From: Pectobacterium polaris
GTDB lineage: Bacteria; Pseudomonadota; Gammaproteobacteria; Enterobacterales; Enterobacteriaceae
Direction of reading: 5' to 3'
Length of the DNA: 64,000 nt
NCBI RefSeq assembly: GCF_002307355.1
Contig: NZ_CP017481.1
Location: 1,364,001-1,428,000 of the forward strand
Each line of letters opens with the position of its first letter. The stretch's first letter is position 1. The notes beneath the pieces are model-generated. The model did not search any database. It was not told the origin of the DNA and saw only the letters and a list, made by a program, of their open reading frames with translations. This document shows positions 32,234-44,182 of the stretch, one piece after another. Both the position numbers and the translations under genes were made by a program.

Positions 32234-32470
32234 CACGGGGCGGCTCAGCGCCGCTCGCCCCGTGCCCCCTGGCTTTCCGGCGTGAATTATGCCGCTGCGC
32301 GGTGCCTTCGTCGGTATCAGGCTTAGAGGACCGCTTGCGACACGTTTACTCACCCCATAAACGGGGCTCGCCCTTCGGGCCAGCACAAGTGCTGTTCAAA
32401 AACGTCTCTGACGTTTTTGTCCGACGTGGCGCAAGCTTTCGCCGCGTCCCTGCGGCTCATCCTAAGCCTG
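32234..32470. repeat. Cluster of hairpins closed by a long-range stem
   Basis: A 9-bp hairpin CACGGGGCG/CGCCCCGTG (32234-32264) comes first. Then CAGGCTTAG (32318-32326) pairs with CTAAGCCTG (32462-32470), enclosing: CCCC/GGGG (32353-32366), GCCC-TTC-GGGC (32370-32380), CAGCAC-AA-GTGCTG (32381-32394), a perfect 10-bp stem CAAAAACGTC/GACGTTTTTG (32397-32419), and GACGTGGCG/CGCCGCGTC (32423-32448). A 100-residue open frame across it looks like an artefact of the hairpins. Confidence 0.6.
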
Positions 32471-32653
32471 CTATCTCCTCAGCATAATTTTTTACGCCGG
32501 ATAACGGCAAAACCCACGACATCTTTGGGTTTGCGCATAAAAGTTACCACGCCTGAACCATCATGAACTTTCTTCATTTAGTGTGAGCAATCATCACGGC
32601 TTGTCGTGCTGAAAAACGTTGACTCTTTAAGCGGATTACGTCATTTTCTATAT

Positions 32654-32677
32654 AGACGTCTAAACGTATAGACGTGT
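32654..32677 (+). promoter_or_regulatory. Three tandem MetJ boxes before metF
   Basis: AGACGTCT (perfect consensus, 32654), AAACGTAT (32662) and AGACGTGT (32670) in uninterrupted 8-bp phase, 42 nt before the metF ATG. Confidence 0.9.
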
Positions 32678-32679
32678 AG

Positions 32680-33615
<936 letters not shown>

Positions 33616-33644
33616 AGTGACACGCAAGATTTCAGGAAGAAAGA

Positions 33645-33740
33645 GGCCGCAACGCGGTGACGAAGAGTAACGGTATTGGAATACCTTCCAACGTCACTTA
33701 CGGCGGCTCTGAAAAGGAGGAGTCTCAGGGATGAGATTCC
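33645..33740 (+). promoter_or_regulatory. Structured leader with start codon in a CAGGGATG hairpin
   Basis: GTGACG (33657-33662) pairs with CGTCAC (33692-33697) around an inner GGTATT-GG-AATACC hairpin; flanking GCCGC and GGCGGC extend it. Next comes AAGGAGG (33714-33720), a strong ribosome-binding site, overlapping a second 9-bp stem GGAGTCTCA-GGGA-TGAGATTCC (33719-33740) whose loop and right arm hold the ATG at 33731. The loop motif CAGGGATG is of the CsrA/RsmA type. Confidence 0.5.
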
Positions 33741-33829
33741 TATTCATGCAATTCGACCGACCGCGACTGACCGATTCAATGATTATCGCCAGCGCCTGTT
33801 TTTATCTCTTATCCCGTTTTTATCGCTAG
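33731..33829 (+). CDS. Possible small protein, 32 residues
   Basis: An ATG at 33731 lies 10 nt after AAGGAGG and opens 32 codons to TAG at 33827. The peptide starts MRFLFMQFDRPRLTDS, followed by a short hydrophobic stretch (MIIASACFYLL) and a basic end (SRFYR), like many small membrane-associated proteins. I recognise no family. Support is the strong ribosome-binding site and structured leader; there is no homology evidence, and chance is possible at this length. It could also be a leader peptide. Confidence 0.35.
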   Translation: MRFLFMQFDRPRLTDSMIIASACFYLLSRFYR

Positions 33830-34249
33830 TCGTTCCTATAAATAATCGTTTCTATTATTCATAACAGTATGATGACCGCTCGGCGGCGTTATGAATCATC
33901 CCCTGACTATTCGAGTCCTATATTTCTCTCCGCCTATTTCTATACCGTTAATGGTTTTGCCTGCTGGTCAGATTTCCCGGTGTCGATCGCGGGAGTATCG
34001 TTGGCTGATACACACAAAATGCTGTCGCTGCCAAATCGCTTGAAGATGTCAGTCTGCTTGTTATAGCGTGGTGGAAGGTGTGTAGGTATGCCCAAGTGGT
34101 ACCGAAATCGTAAAAATATTGTTTTATTCCTGTAGAAATAAATAGATACGCTTTGGTGGGATATATTATTCATTTTGGATGTTGATAGGGATTATCGTTC
34201 ATTGATATCCTATCTATCGCTGTTAGCTATCATGATAAGGAGAATAATA
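33830..34249. other. AT-rich gap before oxyR
   Basis: No convincing gene. Open frames of 50-65 codons on either strand have no ribosome-binding site or recognisable content. The last 70 nt (34180-34249) are rich in ATAG, CTAT and ATCG repeats, as expected of an OxyR-binding promoter, but no clear four-part OxyR site could be aligned. No oxyS-like RNA was recognised. Confidence 0.4.
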
Positions 34250-35158
34250 ATGAATATTCGGGATTTAGAGTATCTTGTCGCGCTGGCAGAACATCGTCAC
34301 TTTCGGCGTGCGGCAGATTCCTGCCATGTGAGTCAGCCAACACTCAGTGGACAGATTCGTAAACTGGAAGATGAACTCGGCGTGATGCTGCTGGAACGAA
34401 CCAGTCGTAAGGTCTTGTTTACGCAGGCTGGGCTGCTGCTGGTCGAGCAAGCAAGAACGGTATTACGCGAGGTCAAAGTATTAAAAGAGATGGCGAGCCA
34501 GCAGGGTGAAACCATGTCCGGACCGCTGCACATTGGCCTGATCCCCACCGTGGGGCCTTATCTGCTACCGCAAATCATTCCGATGCTGCATCGCACGTTT
34601 CCCAAACTCGAAATGTACCTGCACGAAGCGCAAACCCATCAGCTGCTGGCCCAGTTGGACAGCGGCAAACTGGACTGCGCCATTCTGGCGATGGTGAAAG
34701 AGTCTGAAGCCTTTATCGAAGTTCCCCTCTTCGACGAGCCGATGAAGCTGGCGATTTATCAGGATCACCCTTGGGCGAACCGCGAACGCGTGGCGATGTC
34801 CGATCTGGCGGGTGAAAAACTGCTGATGCTGGAAGACGGCCACTGCCTGCGCGATCAGGCGATGGGCTTCTGTTTTCAGGCGGGTGCGGATGAAGATACG
34901 CATTTCCGGGCGACCAGTCTGGAGACGCTGCGCAACATGGTCGCAGCCGGAAGCGGTATTACGCTGCTGCCAGCATTGTCGGTACCACGTGAGCGTGAAC
35001 GCGACGGCGTCTGTTATTTACCGTGCTATAAGCCGGAGCCCAAGCGCACTATCGCACTGGTGTATCGCCCCGGTTCACCGCTGCGCGGACGTTATGAGCA
35101 ACTTGCTGATACCATCCGCGAGCATATGCAGGGCTATATGGAAACCCTGTCAAAATAA
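34250..35158 (+). CDS. oxyR: Hydrogen peroxide-sensing regulator OxyR
   Basis: LysR-family activator of peroxide defence. The ATG at 34250, after AAGGAGAATAATA, gives 302 residues (E. coli 305). The N-terminal winged helix-turn-helix is at about 1-65. The redox pair Cys199 and Cys208 is exactly conserved ([12 protein letters not shown]), so disulfide switching is expected. The last 9 nt overlap the 3' end of convergent sthA. In E. coli oxyS lies divergently upstream; that RNA was not recognised here. Confidence 0.97.
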   Translation: MNIRDLEYLVALAEHRHFRRAADSCHVSQPTLSGQIRKLEDELGVMLLERTSRKVLFTQAGLLLVEQARTVLREVKVLKEMASQQGETMSGPLHIGLIPTVGPYLLPQIIPMLHRTFPKLEMYLHEAQTHQLLAQLDSGKLDCAILAMVKESEAFIEVPLFDEPMKLAIYQDHPWANRERVAMSDLAGEKLLMLEDGHCLRDQAMGFCFQAGADEDTHFRATSLETLRNMVAAGSGITLLPALSVPRERERDGVCYLPCYKPEPKRTIALVYRPGSPLRGRYEQLADTIREHMQGYMETLSK

Positions 35159-36556
35159 GCGGTTAAGCCCGTTCAGCGCCGCTACACGGTACGCTTCTGC
35201 CATGGTTGGATAGTTGAAGGTGGTATTAACGAAATATTCGATAGTATTACCTTCACCTTTCTGTTCCATGATCGCCTGCCCGATGTGGATAATCTCAGCG
35301 GCGCGCTCACCAAAGCAGTGAATACCCAGAATCTGTTTCGTTTCACGGTGAAACAGAATCTTCAAGCTCCCCACATTCATCCCAACAATCTGCGCCCTAG
35401 CCAGATGTTTGAACTGTGCCCGCCCGACTTCATAAGGCACTTTCATCGCGGTGAGCTCTTGCTCGGTTTTCCCCACGGAGCTGATTTCCGGGATGGTATA
35501 AATGCCGGTTGGGATATCTTCGATCAGATGCGCGCTGGCATCGCCTTTGATAATCGCCTGTGCGGCAAGCCGCCCCTGATCGTACGCTGCTGATGCCAGG
35601 CTCGGATAGCCAATGACATCGCCGATGGCATAAATATGCGCCAGCGCCGTCTGGTACATGCTATTGACCTTGAGCTGGCCGCGACTGTCGGTGCTCAGGC
35701 CGATATTCTCCAGTCCCAGCGTTTCCGTGTTCCCCGTGCGTCCGTTGGCATAAAGCAGGCAGTCTGCCTTCATCTTTTTGCCTGACTTCAGATTAACGAT
35801 AACGCCGTCAGACAGCCCTTCAATACTCTCGAACTCTTCGTTGTGGCGAATCACCACGCCGTTGTTCCAGAAATGGTAGGACAGGGCATCCGACATTTCC
35901 TGATCGAGAAAAGCCAGCAGCCTATCGCGGGTATTGATTAAATCGACCTTCACGCTCAGGCCGCGAAAAATAGAGGCATACTCGCAGCCGATAACGCCCG
36001 CACCATAAATGATGACGTGCTGAGGCTCGTGGTCGAGTTGCAGAATCGAGTCGCTGTCATAAATGCGTGGGTGGTTGAAGTCGACTTCTGCCGGATGATA
36101 CGGACGTGAACCGGTCGCGATAATGATATTCGCGGCGGTCAGCGTTTCATGGGTATTGTCAGGGTAATGAACGGCAATCGTGTGTGCATCGATGAAGCTG
36201 GCTTCACCAGAAAACAACTCGCACTGATTACGCTCATAGAATCCTTGTCGCATACGGGTTTGCTGACCAATGACGCTGTCGGCGTGGCGCAGGATGTCGG
36301 AAAATGAGGAGCGAATAATGCGGGAATTGTCACTGTAGAGGGGGTTTTGATTGAACTCGATAATACGGCTGACGGCGTGGCGGAGGGCTTTAGAAGGAAT
36401 CGTACCCCAGTGGGTACAGCCGCCGCCGACATTGTAGTGACGTTCAATCACCGCAATTTTGGCGCCGTGCTTGGCCAATCCCATTGCTGCACCTTCACCG
36501 CCGGGACCGGAGCCAATAACGATGGCATCGTAATCGAATTGATGTTGTAGAGTCAT
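35150..36556 (-). CDS. sthA: Soluble pyridine nucleotide transhydrogenase
   Basis: Cytoplasmic FAD enzyme that reoxidises NADPH with NAD+, balancing the two pools. It has 468 residues, similar to E. coli (466). FAD-binding [12 protein letters not shown] at residues 16-27, then [15 protein letters not shown], where the second active-site cysteine of lipoamide-type reductases is replaced, as expected for SthA. The NAD-binding [15 protein letters not shown] is near 185 and the dimer-interface end [19 protein letters not shown] is near 450. It converges with oxyR, sharing 9 nt. Confidence 0.97.
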   Translation of the reverse strand: MTLQHQFDYDAIVIGSGPGGEGAAMGLAKHGAKIAVIERHYNVGGGCTHWGTIPSKALRHAVSRIIEFNQNPLYSDNSRIIRSSFSDILRHADSVIGQQTRMRQGFYERNQCELFSGEASFIDAHTIAVHYPDNTHETLTAANIIIATGSRPYHPAEVDFNHPRIYDSDSILQLDHEPQHVIIYGAGVIGCEYASIFRGLSVKVDLINTRDRLLAFLDQEMSDALSYHFWNNGVVIRHNEEFESIEGLSDGVIVNLKSGKKMKADCLLYANGRTGNTETLGLENIGLSTDSRGQLKVNSMYQTALAHIYAIGDVIGYPSLASAAYDQGRLAAQAIIKGDASAHLIEDIPTGIYTIPEISSVGKTEQELTAMKVPYEVGRAQFKHLARAQIVGMNVGSLKILFHRETKQILGIHCFGERAAEIIHIGQAIMEQKGEGNTIEYFVNTTFNYPTMAEAYRVAALNGLNRLF

Positions 36557-36767
36557 GGTAGGTTAAACCTGTTTTTATACAAATTAATAACGCGACTGTA
36601 ACATTGCGCATTGTAACATCGACTGCGGCAGAACCCAATCATCCCTGCCTTTACTATGGACACAGATTCTCACATTCTTAATATGGCAAACTTTGTCTCA
36701 TTCTGCGGACAATAAAGTTTGCTATAGTGCCCCTCTGGAAAGGGGAGTAGATCATTTGGGCAGCATA

Positions 36768-37397
36768 ATGGGTGTCAGAGCACAACAAAAAGAACGGACT
36801 CGTCGTTCCCTTATTGAAGCTGCATTTAGCCAGTTAAGCGCTGAGCGAAGTTTTGCCAGCCTGAGCCTGCGTGAAGTTGCTCGCGAAGCGGGTATCGCGC
36901 CGACGTCTTTCTATCGTCATTTTCGTGACGTGGATGAGCTGGGGCTGACAATGGTTGACGAAAGCGGGCTGATGTTGCGCCAGTTAATGCGACAGGCTCG
37001 GCAGCGTATCGCCAAAACCGGTAGCATAATCAGGACGTCAGTTTCCACCTTCATGGAATTTATCGGCAATAATCCTAATGCGTTCCGGCTCTTGCTGCGT
37101 GAGCGCTCAGGGACGTCGGCAGCGTTCCGTGCGGCGGTCGCGCGGGAGATTCAGCATTTTATCGCTGAACTGGCGGATTATCTTGAGGTGGAAAATCATA
37201 TTCCCCGCAGTTTCGCGGAAGCGCAGTCGGAAGCGATGGTGACCATTGTTTTCAGCGCAGGGGCGGAAGCCCTGGATGTTTCCCTGGAGCAGCGTAAACA
37301 GCTGGAAGAACGGCTGGTACTGCAACTGCGGATGATCGCCAAAGGTGCTTATTACTGGTACAGAAAAGAACACGATAGTAGCTTTACCGTGCCATAA
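36768..37397 (+). CDS. fabR: Unsaturated fatty-acid synthesis repressor FabR
   Basis: TetR-family repressor of fabA and fabB that responds to acyl chains (E. coli knowledge). The ATG at 36768 gives 209 residues starting [20 protein letters not shown], the same start as the conserved part of E. coli FabR; an earlier ATG at 36693 adds 25 residues that run through the CCCC/GGGG leader hairpin (36730-36744). The helix-turn-helix is [20 protein letters not shown] near residue 36. It is divergent from sthA and ends 32 nt before yijD, which is probably cotranscribed. Confidence 0.95.
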   Translation: MGVRAQQKERTRRSLIEAAFSQLSAERSFASLSLREVAREAGIAPTSFYRHFRDVDELGLTMVDESGLMLRQLMRQARQRIAKTGSIIRTSVSTFMEFIGNNPNAFRLLLRERSGTSAAFRAAVAREIQHFIAELADYLEVENHIPRSFAEAQSEAMVTIVFSAGAEALDVSLEQRKQLEERLVLQLRMIAKGAYYWYRKEHDSSFTVP

Positions 37398-37429
37398 ATC
37401 CTCTATACCAACATGAGAAGGGAGAAACC

Positions 37430-37816
37430 ATGACAGAAAAACCTCATCAAGAAAAAGGTACGCTGGTGCTGGCGTTGATTGCGGGCTTATCCGTGAACGG
37501 CGCATTCGCCGCCCTGTTCAGCAGCATTGTACCGTTCTCGATTTTTCCCCTGATTGCGCTGATATTATCCATTTACTGCCTGCATCAACGTTATTTGTAC
37601 CACAGTATGCCCGAAGGTATTCCGATGCTGGCGGCGGCCAGTTTTCTGCTGGGATTACTGATTTATAGCGCCATTGTGCGCGTTGAATATCCCGCTATTG
37701 GATCGAACTTTATTCCTTCAATCCTGTGCGTGGTGTTGGTTTTCTGGATTGGCCTGAAGCTACGCCGCAGAAAAGAGACGGATTCCGTATCCGCAGAAGA
37801 AAGCGAGACGCTGTAG
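37430..37816 (+). CDS. yijD: DUF1422 inner-membrane protein YijD
   Basis: Small membrane protein of unknown function, 128 residues, with four hydrophobic segments (about 11-30, 35-50, 62-80, 90-108) and a charged C-terminal tail ([15 protein letters not shown]). Its position after fabR and converging with trmA matches E. coli yijD, which supports the name. The start ATG is preceded by AGAAGGGAGA, a good ribosome-binding site. It probably shares the fabR transcript. Confidence 0.88.
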   Translation: MTEKPHQEKGTLVLALIAGLSVNGAFAALFSSIVPFSIFPLIALILSIYCLHQRYLYHSMPEGIPMLAAASFLLGLLIYSAIVRVEYPAIGSNFIPSILCVVLVFWIGLKLRRRKETDSVSAEESETL

Positions 37817-37826
37817 CGGGTAGATG

Positions 37827-37846
37827 CTGGCGGGGTGACCCGCCAG
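37827..37846. terminator. Hairpin between yijD and trmA
   Basis: CTGGCGGG-GTGA-CCCGCCAG, a perfect 8-bp GC stem between the two convergent stops. There is no T-run on the plus side. Confidence 0.55.
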
Positions 37847-37856
37847 ATTGTGTGCG

Positions 37857-38960
37857 TTACTGACGTTTTTCCAACAACACGCCACACTCCATGTGATGGG
37901 TGTAAGGGAATTGATCGAACAGCGCCAGACGGCGAATGTCGTGGGTTTCCGATAGCGTTTGCAGGTTATTGCTCAGCGTTTCTGGGTTGCAGGAAATATA
38001 AAGAATGCGCGGATACGCCTGTACCAGTTTCACCGTTTCGTCATCCAGTCCGCTGCGCGGTGGGTCAACAAAAATGGTCTCGCACTGGTAGCTTGTCAGA
38101 TCGATACCCTGTAAGCGGTTAAACTGACGCACGCCCTGCATGGCCTGCGTAAATTCTTCTGCCGCCATACGGATAATCTGCACGTTCTCTATCTGATTCG
38201 CCGCGATATTATATTGTGCTGCCGCGACGGATGGTTTGGCGATTTCAGTCGCCAGCACGCGTTCGAAATTTCTTGCCAGCGCGAGTGAAAAATTGCCGTT
38301 GCCGCAATACAGTTCCAACAAATCCCCTGTTGACCCCGCCGTTGCATCCAGCGCCCATTCCAGCATCTGAATATTGATTGCCGCATTCGGCTGCGTGAAG
38401 CTGTTTTCTACCTGTCGGTAAATCATATCCCGACCTGCAACCGGCAGGCATTCATCGACATAATCGCGATCGAGGCAGATTTTGGTTTTTGTCGCGCGGC
38501 CAATCAACTGTAGACGGAACCCCTGCGCTGTCAGGCTATTGCGCAGCGCACGGGCATGTTCCTGCCACTCCTCATCCAGTGCGCGGTGATACAGCAGAGA
38601 AACGATCGCTTCGCCGCTCAGGGTGGACAGATAATCTATCTGGAACAGCTTACGGCGTAGAACGGGATCAGGCTGAATGGCGGCAAGCAGTTCCGGCATC
38701 AGGCGGTTGATCAGTTCACTGGCTGCCGGAAAGCGATCGACCCGAATACGCTGTTTGGTTTGCTGGTCAAACATGATGTGGTAAAGCTCGTCGCCATCGT
38801 GCCAGATACGGAATTCGGCGCGCATCCGATAGTGGCTGACGGGAGAACGGAAGACGACAGGCTCCGGTGCATTGAAAGGTGCCATCATTCCACGTAGACG
38901 CTCGGTTTTCTCTGCAAGCTGGTCGTCGTATTGTTCGATGGGCAGGATTTCTGGCGTCAT
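37857..38960 (-). CDS. trmA: tRNA (uracil-54-C5)-methyltransferase
   Basis: Makes ribothymidine at position 54 of the tRNA T-loop using SAM. It has 367 residues (E. coli 366). The SAM-binding [16 protein letters not shown] is near residue 213, the catalytic DPPRSGLD near 300, and the nucleophile Cys in [11 protein letters not shown] near 325. A general-base Glu is in the last few residues ([11 protein letters not shown]). It is divergent from btuB, and the btuB riboswitch lies in the shared upstream region. Confidence 0.97.
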   Translation of the reverse strand: MTPEILPIEQYDDQLAEKTERLRGMMAPFNAPEPVVFRSPVSHYRMRAEFRIWHDGDELYHIMFDQQTKQRIRVDRFPAASELINRLMPELLAAIQPDPVLRRKLFQIDYLSTLSGEAIVSLLYHRALDEEWQEHARALRNSLTAQGFRLQLIGRATKTKICLDRDYVDECLPVAGRDMIYRQVENSFTQPNAAINIQMLEWALDATAGSTGDLLELYCGNGNFSLALARNFERVLATEIAKPSVAAAQYNIAANQIENVQIIRMAAEEFTQAMQGVRQFNRLQGIDLTSYQCETIFVDPPRSGLDDETVKLVQAYPRILYISCNPETLSNNLQTLSETHDIRRLALFDQFPYTHHMECGVLLEKRQ

Positions 38961-39065
38961 GGTTTTCTCGTCTGAACAGCGTCTAAAAGGGTGTTATTGG
39001 CCGGGAATTGTAGGGAATCTACCCAGGAAGTCCAGTTTTGTTACGTTATTATCCTGTAGTGATAT

Positions 39066-39081
39066 AGAAGTCTAGACTTCC
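39066..39081 (+). promoter_or_regulatory. MetJ-box-like palindrome upstream of the btuB riboswitch
   Basis: AGAAGTCT and AGACTTCC are adjacent 8-mers with one and two mismatches to the met box; together they form the perfect 14-bp palindrome GAAGTCTAGACTTC (39067-39080). It is placed where the btuB promoter should be, between trmA and the riboswitch. Confidence 0.4.
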
Positions 39082-39099
39082 ACAATTCGCGATTGTAGG

Positions 39100-39312
39100 A
39101 TGAGCGTCCGGCCTTGTATCACAAGTCAAAAGGGAATCCAGTGTAAATCTGGAGCTGACGCGCAGCGGTAAGGAAAGCCCCGGCGATAGCATTATTATGC
39201 AGACACTGTCTTTTATAGATGGGAAGTCATCGCTTTCGTTGTACCCCCTACTGTCGTTGACGGTTTGTGGTCACAACGGCATCCAAGCCCGAAGACCTGC
39301 CGGAATACGTCG
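39100..39312 (+). promoter_or_regulatory. Cobalamin riboswitch of btuB
   Basis: Signature pieces of the adenosylcobalamin element appear in order: the core GGGAATCCAGTGTAAATC near 39130, the GCAGCGGTAAGG segment near 39163, and the B12 box AGCCCGAAGACCTGCC (39286-39301). It ends about 70 nt before btuB. When bound, it is expected to shut off btuB translation. Confidence 0.9.
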
Positions 39313-39353
39313 CAATTGGTTCTGCATATCGCGTGCTATTAACAGAGCCTGCG

Positions 39354-39377
39354 GCATCCTTATTATTTCTCGGATGC
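39354..39377 (+). promoter_or_regulatory. Ribosome-site-sequestering hairpin of btuB
   Basis: GCATCC and GGATGC pair around a 12-nt loop just before the btuB ATG. The GGA of the likely ribosome-binding site (39372-39374) is in the stem, 10 nt before the start, giving the riboswitch an expression platform that acts on translation. Confidence 0.65.
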
Positions 39378-39384
39378 TTTAACA

Positions 39385-41262
39385 ATGATTAAAAAAATTT
39401 CGCTGCTGACGGCGCTTTCTGTCACGGCATTTTCTGGCTGGGCGCAGGAAAACAGTTCATCTCCAAATTCGTCATCGGAAAAAAATACCGACGATATGGT
39501 AGTCACGGCAAATCGTTTCGCACAGCCAGTTTCGTCGGTGCTGGCGGCAAACAGTATCGTAACTCGAGCTGATATCGATCGCTGGCAGGCGAAGTCGCTC
39601 AATGATGTGATGCGTCGTTTGCCGGGTGTAGATATTGCTGAGAATGGTGGCCGTGGGCAGCTTGGATCAGTGTTTATCCGTGGCGGAAGTGCGAGCCATG
39701 TATTGGTGCTGGTTGATGGCGTTCGTCTTGCCTCTGCCGGAGTCTCTGGCAGTGTTGACTTCAGTCAGATACCAATGTCGCTGGTGCAGCGTATTGAATA
39801 TATTCGCGGTCCTCGTTCAGCCGTTTATGGTTCTGACGCTATCGGCGGGGTTATTAACATTATTACTGAACGTGCCCAAGATGGTGGAGTGCTAAATGCT
39901 GGTTACGGCTCGCATGCCTATCAAAACTATGATGGCTCAGTACGCGGTCATGTGAGTGACAATACCGTAGTAAGCGTTGCAGGAAGCTATGAAGCGACCC
40001 ACGGATATAATGTTTATCCTTCCTCGTCTTTGCCGATTGACAGAGATAATGATGGTTATCGCAGTAAATCGTTTTGGGGAGCGTTGGAACAGCGTTTTTC
40101 TGAAAGTACTTCCGGCTTTTTCCGTGCTTATGGATATGACAATAATACGGATTATGATGCCGTTTTTAGCGGTAGCAGTGATAAGCGCTACTTGAATACT
40201 CGCAATTATGATGCGGGGCTGAAGTTCAACGAAGGCATATATTCCAGCCAATTAATCGCGAGTTACCAAACCTATGATGATCTGAATTTTAACGATGCGA
40301 CTGGAAAATATAACGGAACCATTACACAAATTGAGCAACGTAATCTGCAATGGGGCAATGTCTTCAGTGTTGGAAATGGTAGCTTAAGTCTGGGGGCGGA
40401 TTGGCGCAATGAGCGCGCTGAAGCGGGAGGGATGTCTGCGTATACGAACGCCCAAAGCCGCGATAATACAGGGATATACCTGACCACTCAGCAACAGTTT
40501 GGTTCTGTTACCTTAGAGGGTGCTGTACGTGGTGATGATAATCAACAATATGGCCGGCATGGTACGTGGCAAACCGGTGCTGCATGGGAATTTGTTGATG
40601 GTTATCGAATTGTAGGTTCTTACGGTACGGCATTTAAAGCGCCAACATTTGACAAGATATATGACACAGCATACTCGCAGGGGAATCCCAATTTATCACC
40701 CGAAGAAAGTAAGCAGTGGGAAATTGGCGTAGAAGGCTTAAGTGGTCCAGTAAATTGGCGAGTTTCTGGTTACCGTAATGAGGTTAATGACCTCATTAAC
40801 TACCGTGCGATTAACTTCTCAACGGGCACATACGATAATATCGGTAAAGCGGTAATGACCGGGGCTGAGTTTACCGCGGCCTATGATACATGGTGGTTGT
40901 CGCATCAGGTGACTCTGGAATATTTGGATGCTAAGGATAAAACGGCAGATAAAGCTTTAGCGCGTCGTGCCCATAAGAAAGCGAAGTATGAGCTTTCTAC
41001 GACATTGGAAAATAATGTAAATGTGTCGTTGACGTGGCTTTATCAAGGCGCTCGTTCTGATACTAATTTTGATGTTTTCCCCTCTCAGCCTGTCAAACTT
41101 GGCGGATATAGTACTTGGGATCTCGCTGCCTCATATCCGATCACCTCTCATCTGACAGTTCGTGGTAGAATCGCCAACCTGTTTGATAAAGATTATGAGA
41201 CGGCATATGGCTACCGCACGGCAGGGCGAGAATACTATCTCACCGGAAGCTATACCTTCTAA
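39385..41262 (+). CDS. btuB: TonB-dependent vitamin B12 receptor
   Basis: Outer-membrane receptor for cobalamins. It has 625 residues (E. coli 614). A signal peptide covers residues 1-20 (cleavage after GWAQ). The TonB box is in DDMVVTANR near residue 35, the plug domain contains GSVFIRGGSASHVLVLVDGV and YIRGPRSAVYGSDAIGGVINI, and the 22-strand barrel ends with the C-terminal aromatic SYTF. The region around residues 210-280 has Asn/Asp-rich loops (RDNDGY) that bind calcium in E. coli. It is controlled by the riboswitch upstream and overlaps murI by 56 nt. Confidence 0.97.
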   Translation: MIKKISLLTALSVTAFSGWAQENSSSPNSSSEKNTDDMVVTANRFAQPVSSVLAANSIVTRADIDRWQAKSLNDVMRRLPGVDIAENGGRGQLGSVFIRGGSASHVLVLVDGVRLASAGVSGSVDFSQIPMSLVQRIEYIRGPRSAVYGSDAIGGVINIITERAQDGGVLNAGYGSHAYQNYDGSVRGHVSDNTVVSVAGSYEATHGYNVYPSSSLPIDRDNDGYRSKSFWGALEQRFSESTSGFFRAYGYDNNTDYDAVFSGSSDKRYLNTRNYDAGLKFNEGIYSSQLIASYQTYDDLNFNDATGKYNGTITQIEQRNLQWGNVFSVGNGSLSLGADWRNERAEAGGMSAYTNAQSRDNTGIYLTTQQQFGSVTLEGAVRGDDNQQYGRHGTWQTGAAWEFVDGYRIVGSYGTAFKAPTFDKIYDTAYSQGNPNLSPEESKQWEIGVEGLSGPVNWRVSGYRNEVNDLINYRAINFSTGTYDNIGKAVMTGAEFTAAYDTWWLSHQVTLEYLDAKDKTADKALARRAHKKAKYELSTTLENNVNVSLTWLYQGARSDTNFDVFPSQPVKLGGYSTWDLAASYPITSHLTVRGRIANLFDKDYETAYGYRTAGREYYLTGSYTF

Positions 41263-42067
41263 CCTGCCATCCCGTCCTACGGTTCTGGTCTTCGATTCAG
41301 GCGTAGGCGGGCTGTCTGTTTATGACGAAATCCGGCAGCTCTTGCCGGATCTTCACTATATATACGCATTCGATAATGAAGCGTTTCCCTATGGTGAGAA
41401 ATCACAGCAGTTCATTATCGAGCGCGTAGTTGAGATTGTTAACGCAGTTCAACAACGTCATCAGCTTGCATTAGTTGTGATTGCCTGCAATACGGCGAGT
41501 ACGATTTCCCTTCCTGCTCTGCGTGAGCGCTTTACTTTCCCTGTCGTGGGTGTCGTCCCAGCGGTTAAACCGGCGGCTAAGCTGACACGCAACGGCGTTG
41601 TTGGGCTATTGGCGACGCGCGCAACGGTTCAACGCCCGTATACGCACGAACTGATTGCCCGTTTTGCTACGGATTGCCAGATTTTGTCATTGGGATCGTC
41701 AGAGCTGGTCGAGTTAGCAGAAGCGAAATTGCAGGGGGAGACGATCTCTATTTCCGAATTGCAAAAAATTCTGCGCCCTTGGCTGCGTTTACCGGAACCG
41801 CCAGATACGGTCGTGCTTGGGTGTACGCATTTTCCATTATTAGCAGAAGAACTGAAAATGGCCTTGCCAGATGGTACGCGTCTTGTGGATTCTGGTGCTG
41901 CTATAGCTAAAAGAACAGCATGGCTGATTGCTAATCTGGATAATCCTCCACTTTCGACAGATAAGAATCTGGTTTACTGCCTGGCGATTACACCTAAAGT
42001 CGCTACGCTGTGGCCAATATTGCAGCGTTATGGCTTCAATTCGCTGGAAAAACTGCCACTTTCATAG
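41207..42067 (+). CDS. murI: Glutamate racemase
   Basis: Makes D-glutamate for peptidoglycan. The ATG at 41207 gives 286 residues (E. coli 285) and a 56-nt overlap with btuB, the arrangement known in E. coli; the frame is open back to 41162. The two catalytic cysteines are in VVIACNTAS and VLGCTHFPLL, and VLVFDSGVGGLSVYDEI begins the catalytic core. The N-terminal about 22 residues are variable. Coupling to btuB translation is likely. Confidence 0.94.
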   Translation: MATARQGENTISPEAIPSNLPSRPTVLVFDSGVGGLSVYDEIRQLLPDLHYIYAFDNEAFPYGEKSQQFIIERVVEIVNAVQQRHQLALVVIACNTASTISLPALRERFTFPVVGVVPAVKPAAKLTRNGVVGLLATRATVQRPYTHELIARFATDCQILSLGSSELVELAEAKLQGETISISELQKILRPWLRLPEPPDTVVLGCTHFPLLAEELKMALPDGTRLVDSGAAIAKRTAWLIANLDNPPLSTDKNLVYCLAITPKVATLWPILQRYGFNSLEKLPLS

Positions 42068-42115
42068 CTTTGTGGGCAAATAGTAGACAAACGATAACTT
42101 TTTTGCATTTAGCGC

Positions 42116-42143
42116 TTGTCAGCGTGCGAGAAGTCCCTATAAT
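42116..42143 (+). promoter_or_regulatory. rrn P1 promoter
   Basis: TTGTCA and TATAAT separated by 16 bp with a GCGC discriminator after the -10, the pattern of stringently controlled rRNA P1 promoters. An AT-rich UP-type stretch (42088-42112) precedes it. Confidence 0.88.
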
Positions 42144-42222
42144 GCGCATCCACTGACACGGCAACAGCGACACGCGGTTGTGGTGACAGCAAAAAGATTC
42201 AACGAAGGCAATCAGTAATGAC

Positions 42223-42250
42223 TTGACTTCACAGCGGAAAAGCATAGTAT
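42223..42250 (+). promoter_or_regulatory. rrn P2 promoter
   Basis: TTGACT and TAGTAT with a 16-bp spacer, about 107 nt after P1, as in enterobacterial rRNA operons. It is followed by a GC-rich discriminator. Confidence 0.8.
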
Positions 42251-42280
42251 ATGCAGCCCGCGCCACCGATGAAGTGGCAC

Positions 42281-42292
42281 TGCTCTTTAACA
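42281..42292 (+). promoter_or_regulatory. boxA antitermination element in rrn leader
   Basis: TGCTCTTTAACA, the NusB/NusE-binding boxA, about 155 nt before the 16S 5' end. The rest of the 42068-42447 gap is rrn leader and holds no gene. Confidence 0.88.
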
Positions 42293-42447
42293 ATTTAATC
42301 AGACAATCTGTGTGGGCACTCACAAGACCGTATCTTAAACGATATAAAAAGTCTTGAAGAGTGAACAACAGTAAAATTCATTACGAATGAACAGTGACTA
42401 ATTCTTTGAGCATCGCTTCTCGAGTAGAAGCAAATCAAACAAATCTT

Positions 42448-43989
<1,542 letters not shown>

Positions 43990-44063
43990 CCAAAAAAGAT
44001 GTGTGTTAAGTGAAGTGCTCACACAGATTGTCTGATGAAAATAACGAGCAGAAATACCTTAAT

Positions 44064-44140
<77 letters not shown>

Positions 44141-44182
44141 ACTCTTCCATGAGTGGTATTTAAGGTATCTGTAAGCAACGAT

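Noticed and set aside
32185..32487. 100-residue open frame before metF
   Set aside because: It runs through a series of hairpins, has no ribosome-binding site and its composition follows the repeats, not a protein.
33869..34066. 65-residue plus-strand frame before oxyR
   Set aside because: No ribosome-binding site and no family resemblance; likely chance.
34175..34249. Longer oxyR start and an oxyS RNA
   Set aside because: The extra 25 codons cover the promoter-like region; the known family N-terminus begins at 34250. No sequence resembling E. coli OxyS was seen.
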